Shown here piece after piece: positions 1 to 11,040 of a DNA stretch of 64,000 nucleotides. Both the position numbers and the translations under genes were made by a program. The first letter of the stretch is position 1, and each line of letters starts with the position of its first letter. The notes beneath the pieces are model-generated. The model saw nothing but the letters and a program-made list of their open reading frames with translations. It was not told the origin of the DNA and did not search any database. This stretch comes from Ailanthus altissimus (lineage: Eukaryota; Streptophyta; Magnoliopsida; Sapindales; Simaroubaceae): assembly GCA_946807835.1 (NCBI GenBank), contig OX327705.1, positions 16,150,501 to 16,214,500 of the forward strand, read 5' to 3'.

Positions 1-1480
1 CAGTTAAGTAATAAAAACGTGTTTAATTTCTTTTCAAGAATTCCATTTGTATAATTAAGGGCGGAATCACGTTTAAGTTGGGGAACTATCCGGCAGGTCT
101 TATAAATATTTTAAAGTTAATTAGTGTAAAATTATAATTTCAACATTTAAAAATAAAAAACTTTTATATTTCTAACTTTGACAGGTTAACCATCTATTAC
201 GTTAATTTTTAGGGTTAGAAGACAATTCTCCCCTTTGAGTTTGATCTAATATATAAATTTGTTTAAATTATATTTAAAATACTCAATTTTACCCTTAAAT
301 TTTTTATTAATTTAAACGAGTTGAGAGTATTTTAGTCTAATCATACATAAATTTAAATTAATTATAAATAAAAAAATTTATTTTTTAAAAATAAATAATT
401 TAAAATTAAGAAAAAGCCTCTGTCACCATCGCAATCAAGCAACGACAACAGACCGTCAGATTTCATCAACAAAAATGATCAAATTTATGTTATTGAACTT
501 TATTTTTTTTTATTTACAGAATGATAGGATAATTTTTAAAATAGGGTAATGGCTACCACTACACCGCCATCAAACGATGGGGCGGTGATTTGTACTGCTA
601 CCACTACTTGATGGATCAGATCAATCTATCAAGTGATGGTAGCGATGCAAGTCATAATTTTATTGTTTGATGGTAACAAAAAATGGGAGGCCATCGCCCT
701 CTCCCCATTTTTTTAGCACCTTTACGGTGCTTTATTGATAAAAAATTTTAACTATCGCATAAATTATAAAATTTAAAGTTCAATAATGTTAATTTTGAGT
801 TAAATCATCATTAGTTACTGGCTGCCAATTGGCTATTGGTGGCAGCCACTGGTTAAACTAGTGGCTGGATGCTCTTTTTTATTTTTTTAATTCATTTAAT
901 TTCTTTTAAAAATATTTATTAAAAAATATAAGCCAATATGACACATGTCATTTTATTAAATTTTATATTTTAAATTACATTAAAATAAATGAATAAATGA
1001 GATTGCACCACGTATTTAAAGATAATGAATGAGTGAGATTTTGCCCCATATTCAAAGTTTAAATTATCATACATTTAAGTTAGAAGAAAAATAATGGGGA
1101 TAAACTAGTAATTGTATATTAAAATTATTATTTTTATCTAAAATAATGATAAAAATTAACGAATAAAAATAAAAATAAAAATTTTAAATTTAATTAGAAT
1201 TAATTTATCCATTAAATTAATTTCATGAGATATAATTATCGTTGGCCAAATTTTTTACATCTTTAACTTTTCACTTTAAGTATTTTAATCCCTTAAAAGT
1301 ATTAATTTCGGATCCATCCCTACACAATGAAGGACCTTGGTTAGCTATAGCTTAACTGATTGAGCTCGCCAAAAAAGATTATTAGAATGTAAGTTATAAA
1401 AATAAATATTATTAATATATATTTATTTAATCACTTTGAAGTATATATTTACTCAATTTTTTTATTTTTTAAATTATATT
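1..1480. other. AT-rich flank without a gene
   Basis: No coding region is supportable here. The stretch is rich in A/T runs. At 810-960 it has a GC-richer patch followed by T-rich sequence and a 'gacacatgtca' stretch, which loosely resembles the interior of the Mutator-like element at 41220-41400. I could not find matching terminal inverted repeats or a target-site duplication, so no element is called. The last base before the LTR that starts at 1481 belongs to a candidate TSD (atatt). Confidence 0.6.
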
Positions 1481-1747
1481 TGTAATACACATGGTGTTTA
1501 ATTTTTCATTTGAGTGATGACTAGCTTGAATAATAATATAATAATAATAATAATAAGGGGGAGAAAGTTGCTTGATTAAGGATTAAAGTAGTGTAGCACA
1601 AGATATTTCAAGTGATGGCTTCGTTTTATTGGCTTTTATAGCCAGCTGTGGTGCATAAAGAAATGAAACAAATTGTTTCATTTGAGTTAGATGCAAAAGA
1701 AGTGAGGCAGTAGCAATTGAGAAAAGAAAGAATAAAATATAAAATAA
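1481..1747 (+). repeat. 5' LTR of chromovirus 1, left part
   Basis: Begins TGTAATACACATGG and aligns with 19947 onward of the 3' LTR. It is interrupted at about 1747 ('aaaatataaaataa') by pararetroviral sequence. The LTR resumes at 9641. About 49 bp present in the 3' LTR (about 20213-20261) are missing at the insertion point. Confidence 0.85.
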
Positions 1748-1895
1748 GTTTCGTTGAGGTAAGGAGGCCGTTAGGGCAACAGGTTTATGCCTGGTCTTTG
1801 ATTTCTTTAGGAAACCTTCTTTTTCCAGAAGAGGCCTGCTTATAGGCTTGTGATCAGTGCATACCTCAAGGGTTAGCCCGTTTTCCTCTCAACTT
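1748..1895 (+). repeat. Terminal direct repeat of the pararetrovirus, left copy
   Basis: This 148-bp stretch matches 9493-9640. By eye about 11 positions differ (about 93% identity). In 9 of these the left copy has T where the right has C. It is the viral leader just upstream of the primer-binding site, duplicated because more than one genome length integrated. Confidence 0.85.
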
Positions 1896-1907
1896 GGTAT
1901 TAGAGCC
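1895..1907 (+). promoter_or_regulatory. tRNA-Met primer-binding site of the pararetrovirus
   Basis: TGGTATTAGAGCC resembles the plant initiator tRNA-Met complement (TGGTATCAGAGC) with one mismatch. In caulimovirids this site primes minus-strand synthesis and defines position 1 of the genome map. Here it directly follows the left terminal repeat. Confidence 0.8.
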
Positions 1908-1959
1908 ATTCCTTTTCCTTTCTTGGTTAGGATGTATAGAGAATTCTAGATCATAAGAC

Positions 1960-2559
1960 ATGGAGTCCTCATCTTCTTCTCCTATTCCTCTACCTACTTT
2001 ATCTACTTCATCTTCTACTCTTACTCCTTTACCATCTCTTAAATCCACAGATGCATCCAAAATAGATCATTTGTGTGAAGTAACCTACTTACCTGAAGAA
2101 TCCAAAATCCCTGTCATAGATCTACCCATAATCAACCCATACAGTGCTTTTCTCAAACCCCAAAAATCAGTGTCTACCACTATAAAACATCTTGTTACTC
2201 CATCCAAACCCAAATCCAAAGAATATGTTCAAGCCACCCGGTTTGATCATTGTTTCCTTTCAGCCACAACAGAAGAACAGTTGGTTCCTCTACAGTTTCC
2301 AACTGATCTGATCCCTCAATGGATAAAGCAAGGATATACCCATCTTCACTTTGGAGCAGTAAGATTTACTTTGACCTTTCATGGCAGAAAAGGCCTTGAG
2401 ACTATAGGAAGAATAGCCTTACTTGATACAAGGTTTTCAACCAACAAAGAAGCATGTATTGGCACAATCCAAACCACACTTAACGTAGGAACAGTGTTGA
2501 TTACACTGTACCCAAACTTTTGCATGCCAATATCTGACCCGAGTCTTACTTCAGCCTGA
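1960..2559 (+). pseudogene. Caulimovirid movement protein domain (N-terminal polyprotein), relic
   Basis: An open stretch of 199 codons starts at an ATG 53 bp after the primer-binding site. The N-terminus is Ser/Pro/Thr-rich. The second half contains a 'HLHFGAVRFTLT' stretch, a 'GRKGL' motif and an 'ALLDTRF' motif typical of the 30K-superfamily movement proteins of florendo- and petuviruses, which enlarge plasmodesmata for cell-to-cell spread. The reading frame ends at a stop at 2557-2559, and related sequence continues in other frames. In intact relatives this domain is the start of a long polyprotein, so the stop is a lesion. Confidence 0.75.
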
Positions 2560-4374
2560 AAGCCCAGATCCAGATTACAAGAGCAGTTCCAGAAACAGAA
2601 ACTTACATGGCTACTCTACACTATCAAATGGTGTACTGAGTTCAAAACCATGCTCTAGACTTTGGAACTCATCATTCAAATCAAGATGCCCTACTCATCT
2701 CAGTTGACTCTACTAAAGTCCTATCCTGTACATATGTATCCAGATAGTTGTCAAATGAAGAACTTGTCAACCTTTTGCCAGACACTTGGATCATCAAGTA
2801 CGAACAAAACCACAAACAAAGCCAAACACCAAAATCTCTACAATCAACCAGACATAACTTCTTCCAAAGAAGAGATGGCCAGACCGAAATAAGCTTTGAA
2901 AAACCCGGTCCATCTGCACTACCAAGTCCTTTTCCCACACAGTTCATAGTCCGGCCAAGTAAACTAAAAAACAAACCAGGAGATTTGCCAGCAGTCCCTT
3001 TCAACTCTGAAGAAAATTTCATATTTCCTTTTCGAGATTCCAATGGTCATTGTTATTGGGACCTTGACTGTCAGTGTCCTTCATATCAGTCAGACCCTTT
3101 TTCTGATGATGAAAACTTTGAAAAAAGAAAAAGAAAAGGTCAAAAGAAACCTCTCAACAGATCTTAAAAGAAAGATATGATGATGGTGACCCAGATATTG
3201 GTCTTCTTGGTGAACCCTTTGGTAAGTTTGACTACTACGTTACTTACTCAACACCAAAACCAAAGCTACTACCAAAGTCTTTTCAACCCTGTCACAAGCC
3301 AAAACCATTCCTAAAAAATAAACCAATACCACCTTCAGCACCAATTCCAGCTTACATGTTTACCCCAACAGACTTTCCTCCATTAACTCCCCAAACCAAA
3401 CCAGAAGAAAATACTTTCCAACAGTGGAAAGTAAAATAGCCAAACATCCGAAAACCAGATGGCTCTTATGAGCAGATCAGCCCAGCTGAAGTAGTATTAA
3501 ACTGGCAATCAGAAAATGTTGTTGCACAAAACCAGGCCCTAAAGAGAATTGAAGAATCTCAGTAACGGATTGAAGCTAAAGTTGACACAGGCTTTAGCAC
3601 TCACGCAACCATCCTTGAAAAACTTCGGCTTGAAATCAGCACTCTCAATGAGCATATTTATGAGCTTATCAGACAAGGTCTTCCTTTTGTAGAATAAGAA
3701 AAAAGAATAAATTATCTCAAAATACAACTACAAAGTCTTGAGAATGAGTTTGTACAACCATGGAAGCCCACAGACACTCTTCCAAAGATGTCACAATCTT
3801 TTGGCACCAGTTCTTTCTCCATTTTTGGTGACAGCTCCAAACTTATCCCAAAGAAAAAGACAAAAGAACACACCCGAAGACATGCTAGTACAACCTGTGA
3901 AAAACCAGTTCCTAAATCCAGTACAGAGTCAACAAACCCAATCATTTCCTTCACAACAGAACCAATAATTCCACAGACAAGACTTCCAAAAGTCTCTATG
4001 CCATCCATGGCCCCACCGATGCCACAAATATTTCCACCAGCCTCCAAAGCCCAATTCATGGCCCTAAACCAAAAGACACCAACTTTCTCTGTTCTTAGTC
4101 AACCAACCACAACCATGTTTACACCAAACTTTCCTTCTGACTCAGAGTCAATTACCCAGCCTCAATTCATGAACACCCATGCGAACCCACAGCCATCACA
4201 TCCTCAAATAGAGGAATATGGTTCATCTTCTATGGATGAAACATACTCTATTCCCCGGACTCAACCAACAAGACCTGCAGAAAACTCATCTGAAAAGAAA
4301 CACTGGTTCACTCTTGATGACGTTCCCCCTCTATCAAATGGGTTGAACGAATTTTTGAATTTCAAGCATGGTGT
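2560..4374 (+). pseudogene. Caulimovirid polyprotein linker between movement and coat domains, relic
   Basis: A run of overlapping partial frames (2748-3167, 3788-4378 and pieces between) rich in Pro, Ser, Thr, Gln and Lys, with acidic and Lys-rich patches near 3110-3150. This composition fits the disordered spacer in caulimovirid polyproteins. At least three frame changes and several stops are needed to follow it. No catalytic motif is visible. The last frame (to 4378) ends at a stop overlapping the next frame by 4 bases, so a frameshift separates it from the coat region. Confidence 0.6.
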
Positions 4375-5160
4375 ATGACTGAGACCCAAAAGCCAAATGA
4401 AACCATTGCTAATGTCATACACAAAGAAATTGCAAGATTCCAGGGAATTCTCAAGTATTGGTATCTACATCTTGGAGATTATCGCCAAATAATGCTACAA
4501 CAAGCACCCACGATTGAACGGCTCATCAGCTTTATCTTTGCAGAATTTGTAGGTGAAGAAGCACACCTAGTGGATAAAGCCAGAGAAGAATTTTTCAAAC
4601 TAAAGTGTTGCTCATTCAAGCGAAAAGATCTTGAGCTTCATTTCAAAAAGGCCGTATCTAGATACTATATGCTTGGAATAGATGATCCCAACTTGAAACA
4701 AGCATATCTGAATTCTGTTCCAGAACCCTTGGGACAAGAAGTACTCAGAATCATTGAAGCTAAAGGACAAACTCTTGCAAATGCCTCAATTGGCATCATT
4801 CAACAATCCATCATGCTCGCACTTGACAAATCATGTGCACGTCACAAGTTTTTCAAAGATTTTGATCATATAGGAAAAAAGATTCAAAAAGCATGTAAGA
4901 GACCAGTCTTGCTGATCAAATGTCTAAAACCAGGAAGCTGTAGCTGTAGCGTGAAAAAGAAACAACACTACATGAAACTCAAGTTCCAATCTCCATACAA
5001 GCTAAGAAAGAAACATTTTTTCAAACGACGGTCAGCTTTGTCCAAAAAGTCTAACAGGTGTTTCATCTGCAAACAAAAAAGGTCACTTTGCCAAATAGTG
5101 CCCACAAAATGCCAAAAAGAAAAAAGTCTTTGCTGCCATCACTACTGTTTCCCAATGTAA
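4375..5160 (+). pseudogene. Caulimovirid coat protein domain with CCHC zinc finger, relic
   Basis: A 261-codon open frame. The first two thirds are helical, and a Lys/Arg-rich block follows (about 4950-5040), as in caulimovirid coat proteins that bind nucleic acid. A CX2C pair (CFIC) lies near 5057. The His and final Cys of a CX2CX4HX4C knuckle appear only after a +1 frame change near 5080, with a stop between them. The zinc finger is therefore broken here. Confidence 0.75.
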
Positions 5161-5224
5161 TCCAGAACAAGTTGATCTCGAATTAATCTATTCAGAACAG
5201 TCAGAACTAGATAGTGATACAATC

Positions 5225-5977
5225 TTGGTCCTTTCATCCTCAGACTCAGAAACAGACTCCATCACAGATTCCCTAAAAATCCAACCCGAACCACACCACT
5301 TAACCAATCCATCCATGTCTTTAATTTCAGTCCCCATGATAGAAATTCAAATACTTCCCACCAAGTACGATAACCTTATCAAAGTCTCAGGACTCCTTGA
5401 TACAGGAGCTGCTGCCTCCATTCTGAACCCAGCTGTCCTACCAAACCAGTATTGGAAACCATACCAACAAACCTTCAGAGCTGCTAATGATGAATTGTTT
5501 ACTGTTAATCTTATCAGTAAGACAATTTATCTCAAGTTCTTTCCTGGACTAATGATAAAACATAAGCTTTTAGGATCTGATTTACCCGGTAAAGATATTG
5601 TTATTGGGTTTGATCTTATCCAAAAACTGCTACAAAAAAGAGTCCAGCCCAAGCCCAACGGTCTACTGTTCAAAGCCTATTTCCTTCCTTGGACCACCAT
5701 TCCAAATTATTTCTCCCTTGATAACATAACAACCACCTTTGACCAAATTAAAGTCCAATTAGCCGCCAATAGCCATTCAGAGTTTATTCTCAAATGTCCG
5801 AATCCTCTGTGGAAAAACCAGACCTTTTTCATCAGGCTCCCGTCCAAGAAAAATGAAGCCATTAACCCAACAAAAGCAAGTCATCCAGGCATGTCACCAG
5901 AACATCTCCAACTTGCCAAAGATGAACTGACTCAGCTCTTAAACGAAGGATTGATCGAGCCAACAAGCTCTCAATAG
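5225..5977 (+). pseudogene. Retropepsin-like aspartic protease and start of RT, relic
   Basis: A 250-codon frame. The catalytic triad motif DTGAA is near 5398-5412, preceded by hydrophobic residues, as in pararetroviral aspartic proteases that process the polyprotein. A long spacer follows, and the final 40 residues match the start of the RT fingers region ('NEGLIEPTSS'). A stop at 5975-5977 cuts it from the RT that continues directly downstream. The protease core itself looks intact. Confidence 0.8.
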
Positions 5978-6751
5978 GCATGTCAAGCCTTTTATGTCAA
6001 TAAAAGAAGTGAATAAGTCAGAGACAAATTGCGTCTTGTAATTAATTATCAACCTCTTAATAATTTTTTACAAGATGACAAGTTTCCACTACCTAACAGA
6101 CAACAACTCTTTTTCAGAATATCCACAGCAAAATTGTTTTCAAAGTTTGATCTCAAATCAGGATTCTGGCAGCTTGGAATTGATCCAGAAGATCGCCACA
6201 AGACAGCATTCTGTACACCCCAACATCATTTCCAATGAACAGTTCTTCCCTTTGGACTTAAGCCAGCCCCTTCACTATTCTAAAAAGCAACGATGCAGAT
6301 ATTTGAGCCAATCTCGAAAACAGCACTCATCTATATTGATGACATCTTGTTATTTTCGAAAAATGCAGATAGCCATCACCAGCTGCTTTTACATTTCGAG
6401 TCCCTCTTGCACAAATATGACATTATGATTTCTCCAACAAAATGCCAGGTGGGCCACAGCCAGATTGACTTTCTTGGAATGATAATCAACAACGGACAAT
6501 TCACACTTCAACCCCATATTGCCAGCCAGTTCACCAAGTTTCCAGAAGAAAACTTATCCAGCACACAACTTCAACAATTCTTGGGAATTGTCAATTACAT
6601 GTCCGACTTTATTCAGAACCTGGCCCAGTTAAAAAAATCGCTCTACCAAATGCTCAGAAAAAATCACCCCCATTGGTCCCATGAGCAAACCACTTCAGTC
6701 AAAAAGTTGAAAGAGATAGCTAACACTCTGCCACCACTCCAGATTCCCTAA
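5978..6751 (+). pseudogene. Caulimovirid reverse transcriptase, relic
   Basis: Three frames together cover an RT domain. The 'RLVINYQPLN' motif is at about 6032, 'FSKFDLKSGFWQL' at about 6139, the catalytic YIDD box at 6332-6343, and the thumb with 'FLGIVNYMSDFI' near 6580. A frameshift lies between 6235 and 6293, and stops occur near 5977 and 6014. The YIDD residues are preserved but the enzyme is not translatable. Confidence 0.85.
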
Positions 6752-7190
6752 TCAGGAAAAAGAATTTTGAAAACAGATGCAAATGATCTGTACTGGAGTG
6801 TAATTCTCCTTGAAGAACTCGACGAAAAAAAAAGATATGTGGATACAAAAATGGCAGCTTTACTGACTCAGAAATCCACTACCACAGCACATACAAAGAA
6901 ATACTAGCTGTAAAGCGTGGCATTGAGAGATTCGAGTTTCACTTAATTGGTCATCATTTTCAAATTGAAATTGACATGTCAGCCTTCCCCAACATGCTTA
7001 ATTTTAAGCAGAAAAAGATTCCTCCAGCGCAATTATTGAGATGGCAGAGATGGTTCTCCAACTACTCCTTTGACGTCATCCACATAAAAGGAAAAGACAA
7101 CACTATCGCAGACTTTTTTTCACGAAATCCTATAAAAAGCCTGAGCCCCACAACCATTCTACCAACCACAAAGAAAAAACAGCTCACCAT
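6752..7190 (+). pseudogene. Caulimovirid RNase H, relic
   Basis: Follows the RT directly. A 'KTDAN' element at about 6770 matches the first catalytic Asp block of RNase H. The C-terminal part ('RWQRWFSNYSFDVIHIKG' then 'DNTIADFFSR') at 7040-7125 is the usual RNase H end seen in caulimovirids and gypsy elements. Frame changes near 6840-6960 break it. Confidence 0.75.
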
Positions 7191-7194
7191 CTTC

Positions 7195-8274
7195 ATGATG
7201 AGTAACTTCACAGTCAAACCATCTGTACCCTTCATCCCACCTGAACTACCAGAACTTATCCGAACCAGAACCCTTCACTCTGCTGCCAAAGAACTGATAT
7301 CCAACTATGCCATACAAGCCGTCCAAGAACATGGATACTCTGTAATCGAAAGCCCTCTTTTCAATTTGGATTATCCATTCTTCTATCTTCACCGAGCCAC
7401 TCCCTTCCAAAAATGGTCTAAACCTGTCCTGTACTTACTTTGGAATTTACTGGATTTGTACACCATTGCTATGGATTTTCCATTATAGATAACCCTTAAA
7501 TGGATACAGCAACATGAAGAAAACGACTCAGTTTGTATTTTTCTCCAATGGTTCATGATGAGTAACTTCACAGTCAAACCACCTGTACTCTTCGTCCCAC
7601 CTGAACTACCAGAACTTTTCCGAACCAGAACCCTCCACTCTGCAGCCAAAGAACTGATATCCAACTATGCCATACAAGCTGTCCAAGAACATGGATACTC
7701 TATAATCGAAAGCCCTCTTTTCAATTTGGATTATCCATTCTTCCATCTTCACCGAGCCACTTCCTTCCAAAAATGGTCTAAACCTGTCCTGTACTTACTT
7801 TGGTATTTACTGGATTTGTACACCATTGCTATGGATTTTCCATTATAGATAACCCTTGAATGGATACAGCAACATGAAGAAAACGACCCAGTTTGTATTT
7901 TTCTCCAATGGTTCATGATGAGTAACTTCACAGTCAAACCACCTGTATTCTTCATCCCACCCGAACTACCAGAACTTATCCGAACCAGAACCCTCCACTC
8001 TGCAGCCAAAGAAATGATATCCAACTATGCCATACAAGCCGTCCAAGAACATGGATACTCTGTAATCGAAAGCCCTCTTTTCAATTTGGATTATCCATTC
8101 TTCCATCTTCACCGAGCCACTCCCTTCCAAAAATGGTCTAAACCTGTCATGTACTTACTTTGGTATTTACTGGATTTGTACACCATTGCTATGGATTTTC
8201 CATTATAGATAACCCTTGAATGGATACAACAACATGAAGAAAATGACCCAGTTTGTATTTTTCTCCAATGGTTC
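7195..8274 (+). repeat. Three tandem 360-bp repeats in the pararetrovirus polyprotein
   Basis: Units start at about 7195, 7555 and 7915, each 360 bp, so the period keeps the reading frame. Each holds an ATG-ATG start, about 97 codons, and a TAG at the same place (7486, 7846, 8206), followed by about 66 bp. Units 1 and 2 differ at about 13 positions (about 96% identity by eye). Only one unit is expected in an ancestral genome, and sequence after the third unit continues the polyprotein. The encoded segment lies between RNase H and the C-terminus and has no motif I recognise. Confidence 0.9.
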
Positions 8275-8994
8275 TACCCAAAATCCTGGTGGATAAACAA
8301 ACTACAACACCTGCTGTATAAACATCTCAATAGTGTAGTTCAACCAAAACACCTATGGACAGTCCTTCTCCTCCAACGAAAAGGAATAATAGTCTCAGAC
8401 TATGAGATACATTATTACCCCACTGTTAAGGACTATTTTACCTTCCCTTACTCTCTGCAGTTGTTTCAAGAACACCACAAAATGGAAATAAGAGCTCTAG
8501 AAAGAGTCCTGGCAGAAGAAAATCAGATAATTCCTCCATCAATATGGATTTTTTCTGAAGATGATGCACCTTGGGAGAATGTGTCGACAGACTTCTCTGA
8601 AAGAATGAACAATGCAGACTCTATTTTTTGCAGAAACCAGTTTCAGACCTCTCTGACACATCATAGGCAGACTGATTATGCCAGACATCATCACTACAAT
8701 CCAAACCTGAACGAACCCCCAAAACCAGATAGTTTCCCACAACCAAGCGTGCCATGTGACCACATGCAAGAAGATGACACCTCATAACAACCCAACTTGA
8801 CTCTATCACTGTTCCAAGATGACCAACCTTATCCAACTGACAGTGAAATCCAACAGGAAGCAGCCATGTTAGCAAGCACAAGCTTGATGGAACCCGCATC
8901 ACTAGACACGAGAAGCTTTTGGGCCCAATTCAATGAATTTACCCAAGGCTATGACAATGACAACTCAAGCTACTCGTCCTTTCATAATGAATAA
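8275..8994 (+). pseudogene. C-terminal region of the caulimovirid polyprotein, relic
   Basis: Continues the frame of the third repeat unit with 'WTVLLLQRKGIIVSDYEI' and a Tyr/Phe-rich stretch to about 8460. A hydrophilic Asn/Gln/Pro-rich tail follows in 8461-8787 and 8797-8994, split by a TAA near 8785. No enzymatic motif is visible. In florendovirus-like genomes a region of this kind closes the polyprotein; its function is unknown to me. Confidence 0.6.
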
Positions 8995-9492
8995 AGACAA
9001 GAAAAAAAGTGCTTTCTACTGTAGCACTGCCTTATGTATGCTTTATTAATGTGCTTTATGTCAAGTGTGTCAGATAAGCTTTATTGACAAGTGTGTCAAA
9101 CAAGCTTTATCTTTATGTCATTTTCATCTTTATGTCATCAGTCGGCCATAAAAGTCTTTATAATTATTTGGCCTTATGTCTAGAAAGTCTTCAAGTCATA
9201 AATGTATGTCGGCCATTAGTGCCATAATATTAAGGTTCGAAAGTCTATATAAAGGCCTGTAAGTTCAGATTGTACTCAGAACTTAAGATTTACGAAACTA
9301 AATAAAAATCAATGTGTTTTATAAACATGTTCCTCTAAAAAGTTTCCTTTAGAATTCTCTTAACAACCCTAGCCCTGAAAAGAAATGGCGTAGCAAAGAT
9401 CCGATAAGGGAGAGAGTCTCTAATTCTTGTAAGAGGCCAGAATCACTTTAATTTCCACAAGAGAAGAATAGATTAGGCTAGAACTGTCGTAA
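8995..9492 (+). promoter_or_regulatory. Pararetrovirus promoter, poly(A) signal and leader
   Basis: Non-coding viral sequence. The 9040-9130 part has two copies of 'caagtgtgtca.acaagctttat'-like sequence. A TATA box (ctatataaagg) is at 9245-9255 and an AATAAA at 9301-9306 about 50 bp downstream. This is the arrangement expected of the caulimovirid pregenomic promoter with its poly(A) signal just past the start site. The leader then runs on into the right terminal repeat. Confidence 0.7.
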
Positions 9493-9640
9493 GTCCCGCC
9501 GAGGCAAGGAGGCCTTTAGGGCAACAGGTTTATGCCTGGTCTCTGATTTCCTTAGGAAACCTTCTTTTTCCAGAAGAGGCCTGCTTATAGGCTTGCGATC
9601 AGTGCATACCTTAAGGGTTAGCCCGTTCTCCTCTCAACTT
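9493..9640 (+). repeat. Terminal direct repeat of the pararetrovirus, right copy
   Basis: Matches 1748-1895 and ends in 'cctctcaactt' exactly where host LTR sequence (tatataaatg) resumes. It retains more C residues than the left copy. Confidence 0.85.
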
Positions 9641-10929
9641 TATATAAATGAAATAATTTTTTCTTCATTTGAGTTGATTACAATTAAGAGAAGTCCAAGT
9701 GAATTGTGAGAAGAGAAAAAAAAGAAAAGAAAGAAGAAAAGAAAAGTGAGAAACTGAGAGCAGAAAAGGAAAAGAAAAGGAAAAGCTAAGAGGAAGGAAA
9801 AAAAGAGAGAAATAAGAAAAAAGAGAGAAATGAGAGTCGATATTAAAATATTAATATTTATAATACATATTAGTATTAATAATATATTTTTATACCGTAT
9901 GACATAAGAGGAGTATCGATAATTAGTAGATCACAAGATTTAGAACTAGTTTAAAATTAGCGCACTTTTATGAGTGGATAAACTATATATATATTTTTAT
10001 GCTTTTAATACAACACTTTATATTTTAATTATACGTTATTAGTTTTATTCATGATTTATTTTAGACAAATAAATATTTATGCTATTTAGTATATTTAAAA
10101 ATATTTTTAGAATTTATTATAGCATTGCTTATGATTACGTTCAGTACATAAATATTTATTTTAGAATAATTAAGCTTTCATGATATTATAAAGTAGTAGT
10201 TTTTGAACCACCATATGCGTACCCTCCCTTTTAGTGTGGTTACTCTGCTCATGCAATAGACCAGTTATTTGCTCTGCCTAAGTGACGCAATATTCTGTTG
10301 AGTGAGACCATGTTCCCCCGCTCTGCTTGTGCTTGAGTTACTTTGCCAAGTGAGACCATATATTTTTCGGTTACAAGGTTGGTGTGGTTTTTAATATGTA
10401 TATATAGTATATATTCCAGAGTTATGTTACACATATTTGATTTCAGAATAGATTTTATAATAATTTATGATATCTGTACATGATTTATGTTTGCCCATAA
10501 TATAGTTTTATGAACTTTTATGATTCAGATTTATACGCATGTTAGTATTATTCTTCATTGCATTCTTTTAAAAGAAGTTAATAGTATATATACCTACAAC
10601 TTATGAAGTATATAATATTTGTAGAACCATGTCTACTCACAGAGCCATAAGCTCACTCTTTTTCCTATTTTTTTTCCAAGTTGTCACATGGACGTCGTGT
10701 AGTGTGATTTTTATTTCACATTTGAAGGTCTAGTCATAACGCATGTAGCTGCACGATTGTTACATTTTGTATCATTTGTAAATATTTATGTATATTTGTG
10801 TACATATGTACACTTTTGTTAAGGCACATAGCCTCATTTTATTAGATATAATGAGTATAAGCATTTTAATTTTATGTTATCATAGAATTTGCCTTAATTT
10901 CCAAGGAGGGCTCGAGTTGGGTCATGTCA
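9641..10929 (+). repeat. 5' LTR of chromovirus 1, right part
   Basis: Resumes the LTR after the viral insertion and matches 20262-21972. It contains the purine-rich AAAAGAAAAG stretch (9710-9840) and ends 'gtcatgtca' at 10929. The LTR without the virus is about 1556 bp. No perfect tRNA-Met primer-binding site is visible just after it, so that site has either decayed or differs from the standard one. Confidence 0.8.
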
Positions 10930-11040
10930 GTCTAGTATATAAGTATGATTTTAGATTCTGTAGACTAGTACATGTCGCATGCATATTAGAGATGTCCTTA
11001 ATGATTTTTTGCATTTTATAGATTTTTTATCATACACCAC

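Larger units (their letters stand above)
1748..9640 (+). mobile_element. Endogenous caulimovirid (florendovirus/petuvirus-like)
   Basis: An old integrated copy of a plant pararetrovirus. It spans slightly more than one genome: the same 148-bp segment is at both ends, and a tRNA-Met primer-binding site follows the left copy. Order of coding remains is movement protein, variable linker, coat protein with zinc finger, aspartic protease, RT, RNase H, and a C-terminal region, all in one direction, as in a single-polyprotein caulimovirid. Numerous stops and frameshifts interrupt every domain, so this copy is not expressible as a polyprotein. It sits inside the 5' LTR of a chromovirus with no TSD and a small target deletion. 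That fits end-joining of viral DNA rather than integrase-mediated insertion, since caulimovirids lack integrase. The genus is inferred from domain order and general likeness. Confidence 0.85.

Noticed and set aside
190..1260. Possible second MULE-type element resembling 40568-41600
   Set aside because: Only loose likeness in the middle; no inverted ends or TSD found.
7389..8024. Minus-strand open stretches that repeat three times
   Set aside because: They are shadows of the tandem repeat in the viral polyprotein.
10930..11040. Primer-binding site after the 5' LTR of chromovirus 1
   Set aside because: No TGGTATCAGAGC-like sequence is visible at the expected place.
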